From NCBI RefSeq assembly GCF_024055795.1, contig NZ_JAMXMY010000001.1:372001-436000 (forward strand): a stretch of 64,000 bases of DNA. The letters run 5' to 3'. Numbering within the stretch: the stretch's first letter is position 1; each line of letters opens with the position of its first letter. Source of the stretch: Actinoallomurus purpureus. Its GTDB lineage: Bacteria > Actinomycetota > Actinomycetes > Streptosporangiales > Streptosporangiaceae. This document shows, in pieces, positions 40,771 through 49,302 of the stretch. Under the pieces are notes generated by a model. It ran no database searches, was not told the origin of the DNA, and saw nothing but the letters and a program-made list of their open reading frames with translations. The translations under genes were made by a program, and so were the position numbers.

Positions 40771-41487
40771 TCACGAGCCGGAGGCGCGGCGCCGTTCCAG
40801 CCCTTCGAGGATCAGGTCGAGCGCGAATTCGAACTCGAACTGGTCGTCGCAGAAGCCCAGGGTGCCGTCCGGATCGTCGTGGATGGCGTCCGCCAGCATC
40901 CCGACGATGTTCGGGAACCGGTCGGCCATCTGCCCCATCATCGCGGCGGCCTGGGCGTTCGCGGTCTGGGCGCCGTCGGGCTGGAACAACTCTTGAGCAA
41001 ACCCGAGGGCGCGGCTGCCCAGGACGTGCAGCGCACGGTGGGCCAGATCGAAGGAGAACCCGCCCGCCCGGAGGATGGCGACGACGTGGTCGTAGTAAGC
41101 GATGACGACCGGGCTCGTGGTGGTGCGGGTTTCGAGTACCTGCGGGGCCCAGCGGTGGCGCAGGAAGACCTCCCGGGCGGCGAGGATCCGCGCGCGCAGC
41201 GCCGCCTGCCAGTCCTCTTCCGGAGACGGAGCCTCGACCTTGTCCACCGCCGCCATGATCTCCTCGAGGATCACCTCGACGACGCCGTCGAAGACGGCCT
41301 CCTTGTTGGCGACGTGGTGGTACAGCGACATCGCCTCGACCCCGACCTCCTGTGCGAGCCGGCGCATGGTGAGCGAGTCGAGGCCGTCACGGTCGGCGAG
41401 CCCCACGGCCGCACGCAGCACCCGCCTCCGGCTCAGCGGAATACGGGGCTGCTCGGTCAACTCGTCGGCGTCGGTCCGTGGGGTCAT
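40771..41487 (-). CDS. TetR family transcriptional regulator
   Basis: 238 residues. HTH: LTMRRLAQEVGVEAMSLYHHV (residues about 40-60), followed by a TetR-C type ligand domain (MLADAIHDDPDGTLGFCDDQF). The YHHVANKEAV motif is typical of the TetR/TetR_C_1 branch that senses drugs or hydrophobic compounds. GGGAGGAAGATCC before the ATG is a strong ribosome site. A site like the array upstream of the QOR gene lies before its own start (41515-41526), suggesting autoregulation and control of the QOR gene. Confidence 0.9.
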   Translation of the reverse strand: MTPRTDADELTEQPRIPLSRRRVLRAAVGLADRDGLDSLTMRRLAQEVGVEAMSLYHHVANKEAVFDGVVEVILEEIMAAVDKVEAPSPEEDWQAALRARILAAREVFLRHRWAPQVLETRTTTSPVVIAYYDHVVAILRAGGFSFDLAHRALHVLGSRALGFAQELFQPDGAQTANAQAAAMMGQMADRFPNIVGMLADAIHDDPDGTLGFCDDQFEFEFALDLILEGLERRRASGS

Positions 41488-41701
41488 GGATCTTCCTCCC
41501 GACGCACTCTACCCGTACACGGTAAGTCTGCCGGCGTCGGCCATCAGCACGAGGCTCTATCCACCCGCCGAAGCCCCACCGACGAGCCTTACCTGCGCCA
41601 ACACCGGACTTCCCCCGTTCGAGCTTGACGTTTCTTCCGCCCGGATGGTCGAAGAGACGGACGCCGTCGCCGAGGGTCGCCGAGTAGAGCGTCGTGCCCA
41701 T
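41387..41701 (-). pseudogene. Truncated frame with strong ribosome site
   Basis: The ATG at 41701 is preceded by ACGGAGGTGCCTC, an excellent ribosome site, and the first 22 residues (MGTTLYSATLGDGVRLFDHP) look protein-like. After about 35 residues the frame turns Arg-rich and runs 100 bp into the TetR gene in another phase. It is probably the surviving 5' end of a broken gene. The family is not recognised. Confidence 0.3.
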
Positions 41702-41848
41702 GAGGCACCTCCGTGCGGATCGATGTGGTCGCCTCTGATGGACCGCACAGCGCGCGGAAAGTCATCGGATCCCGCTTCGCCGAGCGTACGTACGCCGACC
41801 CCTGGGGATGGCCGTGCCACTTCCGGCGGGAACCGCCAGAGGAGCGGG
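41488..41848. other. 361-bp intergenic region
   Basis: Between TetR and the membrane glycosyltransferase gene. It contains the TetR autoregulatory site (41515-41526), the truncated frame starting at 41701, and a 12-bp palindrome GCGTACGTACGC at 41784-41795 that may be chance. Confidence 0.45.
41515..41526. promoter_or_regulatory. Fourth TetR-type operator site
   Basis: GTACACGGTAAG shares GTAC-nnn-GTAAG with the three array sites (e.g. GTACGACGTAAG). It lies 28 bp upstream of the TetR start, over its TAGAGT -10-like box. Confidence 0.5.
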
Positions 41849-43453
41849 TCAGGTGGCCTGCCAGACGTGGAGCAGGCCGTCGTGGCTGGTCAGGACCGCG
41901 TGCCAGGTGGACGGGATACCGGGGAGCGCCGCCTTCGCGGCGTCGCCGCAGCGGGGGCAGGCGTCACTGCCGACGCTGTAGGCGACGACGTAGTCGCCCG
42001 CTGCCGGGCGCGCGGCGTCGACCAGCGGCCGGAGGTGGCCGCGCCACACCCTGCGGCCCGTGGGGCTCACGAAGTAGATCGGGAGGATGCGGAACAGCTT
42101 CGCGTCCGCCCAGACGGTACGGGCGCCGGAGCGGGCCAGCCAGGAGCGGAACTCCGGGAGCGCGTCCGACGACACGCGGGGCGAGCCGGCCCATCCGGGC
42201 CTGCCCGGGCGGCCGAGCACGGCCAGTCCGGTCACGGCCAGCGCGACGCAGCACACGATCACCGTGGGGACGGCCGAGCGCACGCGTGCCGGCAGCCGTA
42301 CCACGCGGGCGAGCAGCCACAGCACCGCGACGCCGCCCAGAACGAAGGCGGGGAACACCGGGTACCAGTACCGCAGGAGCTGCAGGCGTAGCTTGGGATG
42401 CGCAGGGTCGAGCACGCCGCCGAGCAGGGTCAGCGGCACCCACAGCAGCAGGATCCACAGCGCGAACACCCCGGCCCGCCGCACGTACGGCCCCTCGTCC
42501 CCCGTTCCCTCGTCGGACGATCCGTCATCCCCCCTCCACGCCCGTACGAGCCGGACGGCGCAGAGCGCGCCGGCGCCGAGCGTCACGGCGAGGAGGAACA
42601 GCAGGCCGGGACCCTCGGGGAGGGCGGCGAGCTGCTGCGGCAGCCGCCACAGGTACACCCACAACGGCAGGTCGTGGAAGGTCCTGGCGACCTCCGGGCG
42701 GGACGGCAGGTTCCCCAGGCCCGAACCGGCGTGCAGACGGGCCAGCGGATCGCCGTACAGCCACGCGTTGAACGCCGTCTCGCCCACGCCCGTCAGCGCG
42801 ACCGGGACCAACGCCCACAACGCGTCCCAGCGCCCGATCCGCCGCCACAGCAGTACGGGGACGAGCGGCCAGACGAACACGATGAACTCGCGGACGAGGT
42901 AGCTCCAGCCCAGCAGCACGCCGATCATGGCGAGCCAGATCCGGCGGTGCGCGAGCAGTCCCCGGCGGAGCGCGACGGTCAGGGCGACGGCGGCGGTGAA
43001 CAGGGCGGTGGCGGGCAGGTCCGGCAGCAGCTCGGTGCCCGCGACGACCACGAGCCCGACGCAGCCGAGGACCACCGCCGACACCGCGCCGACGAGACGG
43101 CCGAACATCATGCGGCCGATCGCGTACACGGACCCGAACAGCAGCAGCGCCGCCGCGACCGGGAACGCGTGGTAGGCCACCTCCGAGTACCCGAACATCT
43201 TCATCGCCAGCGCGGTCGGCGCGGTCAGGCCGATCCGCAGGTACTGGTGATCGAAGATGGGGTCCGGCGGCCGGGACGGGAACGACCGGGCGGCGTCCAT
43301 GTAGCGGCTGTGGTCTACCGGCTGCGGCACCGACAGGTTCCACAGCAGCAGCACGGCGTACGCCACCAGCAGCGCGGCGGGCAGCAGCAGCTCGCCGCGG
43401 CGCGGCCGGGGGGCCGCCGCCGCGACGGCCGGCTCGGAGGCGGTGTCGAGCAT
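41849..43453 (-). CDS. ArnT/PMT-like membrane glycosyltransferase
   Basis: 534 residues with about ten membrane spans. The first extracytoplasmic loop carries DHSRYMDAARSFPSRPPDP and FDHQYLRIGLTAPTALAMKMFGY, a GT39/GT83-like arrangement with acidic catalytic residues after span 1, and a soluble C-terminal domain (SPRVSSDALPEFRSWLARSG, with CPRCG). It probably transfers a sugar from a polyprenyl-phosphate donor outside the membrane. The ATG overlaps the stop of the upstream fusion glycosyltransferase (ATGA), so the two work together. Confidence 0.82.
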   Translation of the reverse strand: MLDTASEPAVAAAAPRPRRGELLLPAALLVAYAVLLLWNLSVPQPVDHSRYMDAARSFPSRPPDPIFDHQYLRIGLTAPTALAMKMFGYSEVAYHAFPVAAALLLFGSVYAIGRMMFGRLVGAVSAVVLGCVGLVVVAGTELLPDLPATALFTAAVALTVALRRGLLAHRRIWLAMIGVLLGWSYLVREFIVFVWPLVPVLLWRRIGRWDALWALVPVALTGVGETAFNAWLYGDPLARLHAGSGLGNLPSRPEVARTFHDLPLWVYLWRLPQQLAALPEGPGLLFLLAVTLGAGALCAVRLVRAWRGDDGSSDEGTGDEGPYVRRAGVFALWILLLWVPLTLLGGVLDPAHPKLRLQLLRYWYPVFPAFVLGGVAVLWLLARVVRLPARVRSAVPTVIVCCVALAVTGLAVLGRPGRPGWAGSPRVSSDALPEFRSWLARSGARTVWADAKLFRILPIYFVSPTGRRVWRGHLRPLVDAARPAAGDYVVAYSVGSDACPRCGDAAKAALPGIPSTWHAVLTSHDGLLHVWQAT

Positions 43454-46113
43454 CAGAAGACGACGTGCTCCTCGGCGGGACCGTGGAACGCGACCCGGCC
43501 GTGCCGCATCAGCTCCTCGTCGCTGACCTTCCATGTGTGCGCCTCGCGGTCGCCGCGTACGGAGACGAAGTTGAAGCGGTCGGCGGAGTAGATCCCGACG
43601 CCCTCGGCCTGGGCGCGGCGCAGCAGGTCGCTGTCGACGGCGCGGGGCAGGTCGGAGAAGCGCAACCTGCGCATGACGTCGCCGTCGGCGAGGATCGTGC
43701 CGCCCTGGACGAGCTCCGCCTCGGTGTGCTCCAGGTGCGGGAAGCGCAGCAGGGTGACCCCGTGCGTGCGCATCTCGCAGTAGTGCGCGCCCTTCCCGAC
43801 GAGGCCGGCCGTCGTGTGGTCGAAGGAGTACGCCAGGTCGCTCAGGTAGTGCGGGCCGTACAGGTTGTCGTCGTCCATCTTGGCGAGGTACGCGCCGTCG
43901 GCCGCGTCGATGCCGAGGTTGAGCACGGCGCCGAGCGTCAGACCCGCGTCGGCCGACAGCACCACGACGTTCTCCAGCCCGGCGGCCCGCGCCTTGGCCT
44001 CGGCCCGGTCGGAGGAGAAGCCGTGCGTGACGAGCACGAGCTGCAGCGGCCGGTGGACCTGCCGTGCGACCTGCTCGATGGCGTGGTCGATCTGCTCGGG
44101 CCGGTTGGTCGGCAGGATCACCGAGATCGAGCGTTCCCGGCGGGGCGCGGACACGCCCGCCGCCGACAGGATCGCGTCCGCGCGGTGCCCGTACAGGTGC
44201 TTGGCGAACACCTCCCGCATGGCCAGATGCCCGGTCCGGTCGCGCAGGTCCGCGCTCTTCATCAGCTCGACGAGCGCCTCGGTGGTCTGCTCCGGGGTGG
44301 TCGACAGCCGTACGAGGTCGCCGAAGACCTCCTCCAGCGCCCGGGAGTGCCCGGAGACGACCGGTGTGCCGCACGCCGACAGCTCGAACACGCGGCGCGC
44401 GCACATCGTCGGCGACTTCGTCACCGAGTTGACGTTGAGGAAGATCTTGTACGCCTTGTAGGCGGCCAGCATCCGCTCGTACGGCAGGGAACCGACGATG
44501 AAGTCGGTGTACTCCGGCGGGAACGCGAAGTCCGGGTCGTCGGAGATGCGGCTGTAGATGTGCAGGTCGAACTCGCGGGCCGGGGCGAGGATCGTGTCCA
44601 TCTGCGCGGCCCGCTCCGGGTACTTCTTGGAGTGGTACGTGCCGGCGAACGCCACCTCGTACTTGCGGCCGCCCGGCACGGCGACCGGGTTGTGGATGCG
44701 CGGCTGCGCGCCGAAGGGCAGCAGCGCGACCCGGTCGTGGCCCAGCGCCTCGACGTAGCGCGGGATGCAGTCGGCGTCGACGGTGAAGACCCGGTCGAAC
44801 AGCTTGGCGGTCTCGATGAACCGGTCGAAGTTCGGCGGGTCCTCCTTGTTCCAGAAGACCGTCGGGATGCCCTGGGCGCGGCACCACGCGACGAGGTCGC
44901 GCACGGGCTGCTTCGGCGCGCCGGCCGCGCTCATCATCGTCGCCCAGCGCCCGTCGTTGCCGTGCCAGGCCGACTCGACGAACAGCAGCGCGGGCCGCTC
45001 GCGTTCGAGGACCTCGCGCCAGTCGTCGGGGCCGAACTTGACCTGCTGCCACTCGTACCGGAACGCGGTCGAGGAGAACACGTCGAGGATGACCGCGACC
45101 TTCAGGTCGCGCGCGACCGGGCCGTCCGGGACGACGACCTCGGGGATGGTGACCGCGGAGTAGTGCCCGGTCTGGTCGGGCGAGCCCGTCGTCGTGTCCG
45201 GCTTCGGCTCAGTCAGGCGCGGCGGCGTCTTCAGGGCGCTCGCCAGGTTCTTGGGCAGCTTGAGCGCTTCGGTGGGGCGCTTGGCGCTCCACAGCGCCTC
45301 GCCCAGCCGCCACCACTTGCGGTTCTTGGCCGACTTCAGCTGCCAGGTGACGTACTCGGTGCGGTACGCCTGGTGGGCCAGGCGCGCCTCGAGGCTCTTC
45401 ATCCGGGCGTTGACCTGCTCATAGCGGGCGATCGCGATGTCGTAGCGCCGCATCCGCTCCTTCTCGTCCTGCGCCGACCCCTGGAGCGCCACGAGGGCCC
45501 GCTCCATCATCGGCTGGGAGTAGAGGACGAGCCGGTCCGGGTCGGCCATCGCGCCGGGGCGCGCCCGCACCCGCAGGTACTTGTCGACGATCTCGAGGCT
45601 CTCGATCGAGACGTACGGGGCGAGCAGCCGCACCAGGGAGTCCACGTAGAAGGTGGCGTGGTGGTCGTGGTGCCGGCTCAGGCCGAACGGTGTCGTCAGG
45701 GCCAGGAGCCCCTCCGGGCGCAGCACCCGCGCGGCCTCCTTCAGCAGCGGGGAGGCGTCCTCGGAGTGCTCGACGATCTCGCCCATGATGACGGTGTCGA
45801 ACGAGCCGTCGGGCAGGTCCAGGGCGCTCGCGTCCGCGACCCGGAAGTCGAGGCGCGCACGCACGTCCTCCGGCTCGCCTTCGCTCTCCTTCTTCGCGTA
45901 CTCGATACGGTCGGCCTGGATGTCCACACCGAGCACGGTCAGCCCGCGCCGCGCGCACAGGATCGAGGCGATGCCCTGCGAGCACCCGATGTCCAGCACC
46001 TCTCCGGTGGCTTGGGCGACGAGCCAGTGGATACGATCACGAGCGACCCGCTGCGTGCTTTCGGCCCAGATCTCGCCCTTGTAGACCTCGGAGATGCGAT
46101 CGGAGTTAGCCAT
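43453..46113 (-). CDS. Tripartite methyltransferase-glycosyltransferase-glycosyltransferase
   Basis: 886 residues with three domains. Residues 30-200: class I SAM methyltransferase (VLDIGCSQGIASILCARRG; VIMGEIVEHSED). Residues 205-290: helical, charged linker. Residues 335-650: CgeB-like GT-B glycosyltransferase (FLNVNSVTKSPTMCARRVFE, LSACGTPVVSG). Residues 660-880: GT2 family GT-A domain (ISVILPTNRPEQIDHAIEQV, metal-binding DDD at 747-749). It probably builds and methylates a short glycan on a lipid or surface protein. AAGAGGCTCA before the ATG. It is the first gene of a two-gene operon with the membrane glycosyltransferase, divergent from an APH-like kinase. Confidence 0.88.
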   Translation of the reverse strand: MANSDRISEVYKGEIWAESTQRVARDRIHWLVAQATGEVLDIGCSQGIASILCARRGLTVLGVDIQADRIEYAKKESEGEPEDVRARLDFRVADASALDLPDGSFDTVIMGEIVEHSEDASPLLKEAARVLRPEGLLALTTPFGLSRHHDHHATFYVDSLVRLLAPYVSIESLEIVDKYLRVRARPGAMADPDRLVLYSQPMMERALVALQGSAQDEKERMRRYDIAIARYEQVNARMKSLEARLAHQAYRTEYVTWQLKSAKNRKWWRLGEALWSAKRPTEALKLPKNLASALKTPPRLTEPKPDTTTGSPDQTGHYSAVTIPEVVVPDGPVARDLKVAVILDVFSSTAFRYEWQQVKFGPDDWREVLERERPALLFVESAWHGNDGRWATMMSAAGAPKQPVRDLVAWCRAQGIPTVFWNKEDPPNFDRFIETAKLFDRVFTVDADCIPRYVEALGHDRVALLPFGAQPRIHNPVAVPGGRKYEVAFAGTYHSKKYPERAAQMDTILAPAREFDLHIYSRISDDPDFAFPPEYTDFIVGSLPYERMLAAYKAYKIFLNVNSVTKSPTMCARRVFELSACGTPVVSGHSRALEEVFGDLVRLSTTPEQTTEALVELMKSADLRDRTGHLAMREVFAKHLYGHRADAILSAAGVSAPRRERSISVILPTNRPEQIDHAIEQVARQVHRPLQLVLVTHGFSSDRAEAKARAAGLENVVVLSADAGLTLGAVLNLGIDAADGAYLAKMDDDNLYGPHYLSDLAYSFDHTTAGLVGKGAHYCEMRTHGVTLLRFPHLEHTEAELVQGGTILADGDVMRRLRFSDLPRAVDSDLLRRAQAEGVGIYSADRFNFVSVRGDREAHTWKVSDEELMRHGRVAFHGPAEEHVVF

Positions 46114-46249
46114 TGAGCCTCTTGTCGTCGGGAGCGGCGCAGCGACGCTAGCCGCGTCCGGCGAACGGACGGTGTCGGGCAGGCGACGCCGGGGTAATCG
46201 ACGGAGAATTAAGGTGGTCACCGTGGCTGAGATCGGTTCCACCCGGTAG

Positions 46250-47137
46250 ATGGCATCTCCGCATCCGCCGGAGACGGTCCTGGCGTGGGTCCGTGACGTC
46301 GTTGGCGGCCGGCTCACCTCGATCCGCTCGATGGGCGTCGGCTCGACCACCCTGCACGCCATCGACGCCGGGACCGATCCCGTACGCCGTCTGATGGTCC
46401 GCCGGTTCCACGACACCGCGCGGCTGCGCACCGATCCCTGGTACGTCCCGGCCAACGAGGCGGCCGTCCTGGAGCTCCTCGACGACACCGAGGTGCCCGC
46501 TCCGCGCCTGCTCGCCGCCGATCCGTACGGCCGCATCTGTGACGTCCCCGCGCTCCTCGTGACGCGGGTGCCCGGCCGGCCCGCGGCCCCGCCCTGGGAC
46601 ATGGACGCCTATCTCACCCACCTGGTCCAGGCCCTCGTGCGCGTCCACGAGGTGACGCCGGAGGCGGACCTGCGGGCCTACGCGCCGTACCACGACCCCG
46701 CCGTCTACGGCGAGCGGTGCCCGCCCGCCTGGTCGGGCAGTCCCGAACTGTGGCAACGCGCCTTCGAGGTGATCGCCGGCCCCGCTCCGGAGACGCCCAC
46801 CGGGTTCATCCACCGCGACTTCCATCCGGGGCAGACCCTGTGGACCGGCGAGCGGTTGACCGGGATCGTCGACTGGACCACCGGGTGCCGGGGCCCGTAC
46901 GGCGTCGACCTTGCCCGGATGCGGATCAACCTGGCCATCGAGTTCGGCGTCGAGGTCGCCGAGCGCTTCCTGGCCATCTACCAGGGAACGGCCCGGGACG
47001 ACCGCCGCCACCCCTACTGGGACCTGCTGGACGCCGCCGACATGATCCTGGACATGCCCGTGCCGGAGACCCAGGCCGCCGCCGACGGATACTCCCGCTT
47101 CGAGCACTGGACCGCGATCGCCCTGGCGAGCCTGTGA
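46250..47137 (+). CDS. Aminoglycoside phosphotransferase-like kinase
   Basis: 295 residues, APH/choline-kinase fold. The catalytic loop FIHRDFHPGQTLW and metal motif GIVDWTTG are intact; the N-lobe Lys is likely in MVRRFHDTARL, which is unusual. Members phosphorylate antibiotics or small alcohols; the substrate is unknown. The ATG at 46250 is the only start in frame with the family N-terminus; there is no clear ribosome site, so the message may be leaderless. It is divergent from the glycosyltransferase operon over 136 bp. Confidence 0.82.
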   Translation: MASPHPPETVLAWVRDVVGGRLTSIRSMGVGSTTLHAIDAGTDPVRRLMVRRFHDTARLRTDPWYVPANEAAVLELLDDTEVPAPRLLAADPYGRICDVPALLVTRVPGRPAAPPWDMDAYLTHLVQALVRVHEVTPEADLRAYAPYHDPAVYGERCPPAWSGSPELWQRAFEVIAGPAPETPTGFIHRDFHPGQTLWTGERLTGIVDWTTGCRGPYGVDLARMRINLAIEFGVEVAERFLAIYQGTARDDRRHPYWDLLDAADMILDMPVPETQAAADGYSRFEHWTAIALASL

Positions 47138-47163
47138 CGCGGTCGGGTACGCTCTCCACTCAG

Positions 47164-47184
47164 TAAGGAACCTTAATTAATTAA
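47164..47184. promoter_or_regulatory. AT-rich palindromic element before the GH20 gene
   Basis: TAAGG-AA-CCTTA (47164-47175) overlaps TTAATTAATTAA (47173-47184), 88 bp before the GH20 start. In DNA of this GC content such a run is notable and looks like an operator, for instance of a ROK- or MarR-type sugar regulator. No such regulator is adjacent. Confidence 0.45.
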
Positions 47185-47271
47185 TGCTCGTCGGGGTCCC
47201 CGGCCGCCGCGCCGGGAGCGGGCGTGACCGGCCGCGGCCCGCCCGGCCGCCGATCTCACCGGAGGCCGACC

Positions 47272-48912
47272 TTGATATCGCTGCCGACCCCGCCGTCGCG
47301 TGCCCCCCGTCGGCACCGGCCCTCCACGGTGCAGCGGGCCCTGACGACCTCCGCGGCGGCCGCCGCCCTGGCCGCCGTGCCGGGCGCGCCCGCCGTCGCC
47401 GGCCTACCGCTCCACGCTGCGGCCCCCGCCGTCGCCACGCCGCGCGTGGTCCCGGCGCCGGCGTCCCTTCGCGCGCTCTCCGGTGTTTCGTTCACGCTCA
47501 CCCGGCGCACGCGCATCGTCGTACGGCCCGGTGCGGACCGGGCGGGGACGTACCTCGCCGCGATCCTGCGCCGCTCCACGGGCTACCCCCTGCCGATCTC
47601 GCGCACGGGTGGGACCGCCGGCGCCATCGCCCTGTCCCTCACCGGCGGGGGAGGGGGCGAGGCCTACCGGCTGAGCGTGCGGCGCGACGCGGTGCGGCTG
47701 TCCTCCGGGACGCCGACCGGGCTCTTCCGGGGCCTGCAGACCCTCCGCCAGCTGCTGCCGCCCGCGGTCGAGTCCGCCACCGTACGGCCGGGGCCGTGGA
47801 GCGTGCCCGGGGTCGAGGTCGACGACGCCCCGCGCTTCGCCTGGCGCGGCACCATGCTCGACGTGGCCCGCCACTTCTTCACGGTGGCCCAGGTGAAGCG
47901 CTACATCGACACCGCCGCGCTGTACAAGATCAACGTGCTCCACCTGCATCTCAGCGACGACCAGGGCTGGCGGATCGCGATCCCCGGCTGGCCGCGCCTC
48001 GCCTCGTACGGCGGCAGCACCGCCGTCGGAGGCGGCCCCGGAGGCCACTACACCGAACGCGACTTCGCCGAGATCGTCCGGTACGCCGCCCAGCACTACA
48101 TGACGGTCGTGCCGGAGATCGACGGCCCCGGCCACACCAACGCGGCGCTCGCCTCGTACGCGAAGCTGAACTGCGACGGTCACGCCCCGCCGCTCTACAC
48201 CGGCACCGACGTCGGGTTCAGCTCTCTGTGCATCGGCAAGCCGGTGACGTACGAGTTCCTCGACGCCGTCCTCGGCCGGCTCGCCAAGCTCACCCCCGGC
48301 CCGTACCTCCACATCGGCGGCGACGAGGCGATGAGCACCAAGCCGGCGGACTACGCCGAGTACCTGCGGCGCGTGGCGGCGATCGTGCGGCGGCACGGCA
48401 AGACGCTGAGCGGCTGGGCCGACATCGGGGCGGCCACCGTCCCCCGCGGATCGATCGCGCAGTACTGGCAGCCGGCCAAGGGCTCGGAGAAGGGCACCGA
48501 GACCGCGCGCGCCGCGGTGCGCAAGGGCGCCCGGCTCGTCATGTCGCCCGCCGACCACGCCTACCTCGACATGAAGTACACCGCGAGCACGCCGCTCGGC
48601 CAGGACTGGGCCGGCCTCGTCGAGGTCCGCGACGCCTACGCGTGGGATCCGGGGACGCTCCTCGACGGCGTGACGGACAAGGACGTCGCCGGGGTCGAGG
48701 CACCGCTGTGGACCGAGACCATCGTCACCGACCGGAACATCGACTACATGACGCTGCCGCGCCTGCCCGCCGTCGCCGAGATCGGCTGGACGCCGCAAAC
48801 CGGGCGGTCGTGGAACGACTTCCGCGTGCGGCTGGCCGCGCAGGGGCCCCGGTGGACGGCGTTGGGCCGGGCGTTCTACCGGTCGCCTCAGGTTCCGTGG
48901 CCCGCGCGGTGA
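47272..48912 (+). CDS. Secreted beta-N-acetylhexosaminidase, GH20
   Basis: 546 residues from TTG 47272. It removes terminal GlcNAc/GalNAc from chitin oligomers or glycans outside the cell. A long, Arg-rich Tat/Sec-like signal region (residues 1-45, AAAAALAAVPGAPAVAG) precedes the GH20b N-domain (residues 57-185) and the catalytic barrel (APRFAWRGTMLDVARHFF; HLHLSDDQGWRI). The catalytic pair Asp351-Glu352 is in HIGGDEA. The TTG is chosen because CCGGAGG lies 6-7 nt upstream; a GTG at 47224 in frame has no ribosome site. Confidence 0.93.
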   Translation: MISLPTPPSRAPRRHRPSTVQRALTTSAAAAALAAVPGAPAVAGLPLHAAAPAVATPRVVPAPASLRALSGVSFTLTRRTRIVVRPGADRAGTYLAAILRRSTGYPLPISRTGGTAGAIALSLTGGGGGEAYRLSVRRDAVRLSSGTPTGLFRGLQTLRQLLPPAVESATVRPGPWSVPGVEVDDAPRFAWRGTMLDVARHFFTVAQVKRYIDTAALYKINVLHLHLSDDQGWRIAIPGWPRLASYGGSTAVGGGPGGHYTERDFAEIVRYAAQHYMTVVPEIDGPGHTNAALASYAKLNCDGHAPPLYTGTDVGFSSLCIGKPVTYEFLDAVLGRLAKLTPGPYLHIGGDEAMSTKPADYAEYLRRVAAIVRRHGKTLSGWADIGAATVPRGSIAQYWQPAKGSEKGTETARAAVRKGARLVMSPADHAYLDMKYTASTPLGQDWAGLVEVRDAYAWDPGTLLDGVTDKDVAGVEAPLWTETIVTDRNIDYMTLPRLPAVAEIGWTPQTGRSWNDFRVRLAAQGPRWTALGRAFYRSPQVPWPAR

Positions 48913-48919
48913 GCGATCG

Positions 48920-48961
48920 CCGGCCGGTGCCGCGCGGACCGCGGCCGGGTTTTCGGTCCGC
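48920..48961 (+). terminator. Terminator of the GH20 gene
   Basis: CCGGCCG (48920-48926) pairs with CGGCCGG (48942-48948) and is followed by GTTTT. An alternative stem, GCGGACCG (48934-48941) with CGGTCCGC (48954-48961), excludes the first. Confidence 0.6.
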
Positions 48962-49229
48962 TTCCCGTAGTCGGCTCTTCACGACCGAAATCAGACAGAC
49001 GTTGTGATTTTCCGTAAAGTAAAGAATTCTTCCCTGTGCTCACCTGCGGGGATACGTTCGGAATGTTCCGGTAGTAGGCGGGTGTGCCGATCCTGAGTGG
49101 ATCTTCCCAAATGAATCGCACCGCCCAGCCCGCCGTACCGGAACCTGAGATGGAGAGGCGCGTCGATCCGCCCCAGTAGATCCAGCCTCTCCACAGCCCG
49201 GCCTCTCGCGCATCCGGGGCCGGTGATAC

Positions 49230-49274
49230 GGGCGCTGGACGCCGTGGGTGACGAGACACCGGCGTCCAGCGCCC
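49230..49274. promoter_or_regulatory. 15-bp perfect stem upstream of the aldo/keto reductase
   Basis: GGGCGCTGGACGCCG and CGGCGTCCAGCGCCC flank a 15-nt loop. The right arm ends 15 bp before the -10 box of the reductase gene, so it may be an operator or a block against read-through. Confidence 0.5.
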
Positions 49275-49288
49275 CATCACGTCACGGC

Positions 49289-49294
49289 GATAAT
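49289..49294 (+). promoter_or_regulatory. -10 box for a leaderless aldo/keto reductase mRNA
   Basis: GATAAT lies 8 nt before the ATG at 49303, so transcription should start at or next to the A of the start codon. There is no ribosome site in between. Confidence 0.5.
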
Positions 49295-49302
49295 GGCCTG
49301 TC

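Larger units (their letters stand above)
48913..49302. other. 390-bp intergenic region with hairpins
   Basis: It holds the GH20 terminator (48920-48961), an AT-richer stretch with the palindrome AAGAATTCTT (49022-49031), a 15-bp perfect stem at 49230-49274 and a -10 box at 49289-49294. No coding frame is convincing. Confidence 0.5.

Noticed and set aside
41784-41795. 12-bp palindrome GCGTACGTACGC as a further TetR site
   Set aside because: It lacks the GTAAG half of the array motif, and such CG-rich palindromes are frequent by chance in this DNA.
43465-46116. An 883-codon open frame opposite the fusion glycosyltransferase
   Set aside because: It mirrors the real gene, lacks motifs and a ribosome site, and shows Val/Arg/Gly-rich shadow composition.
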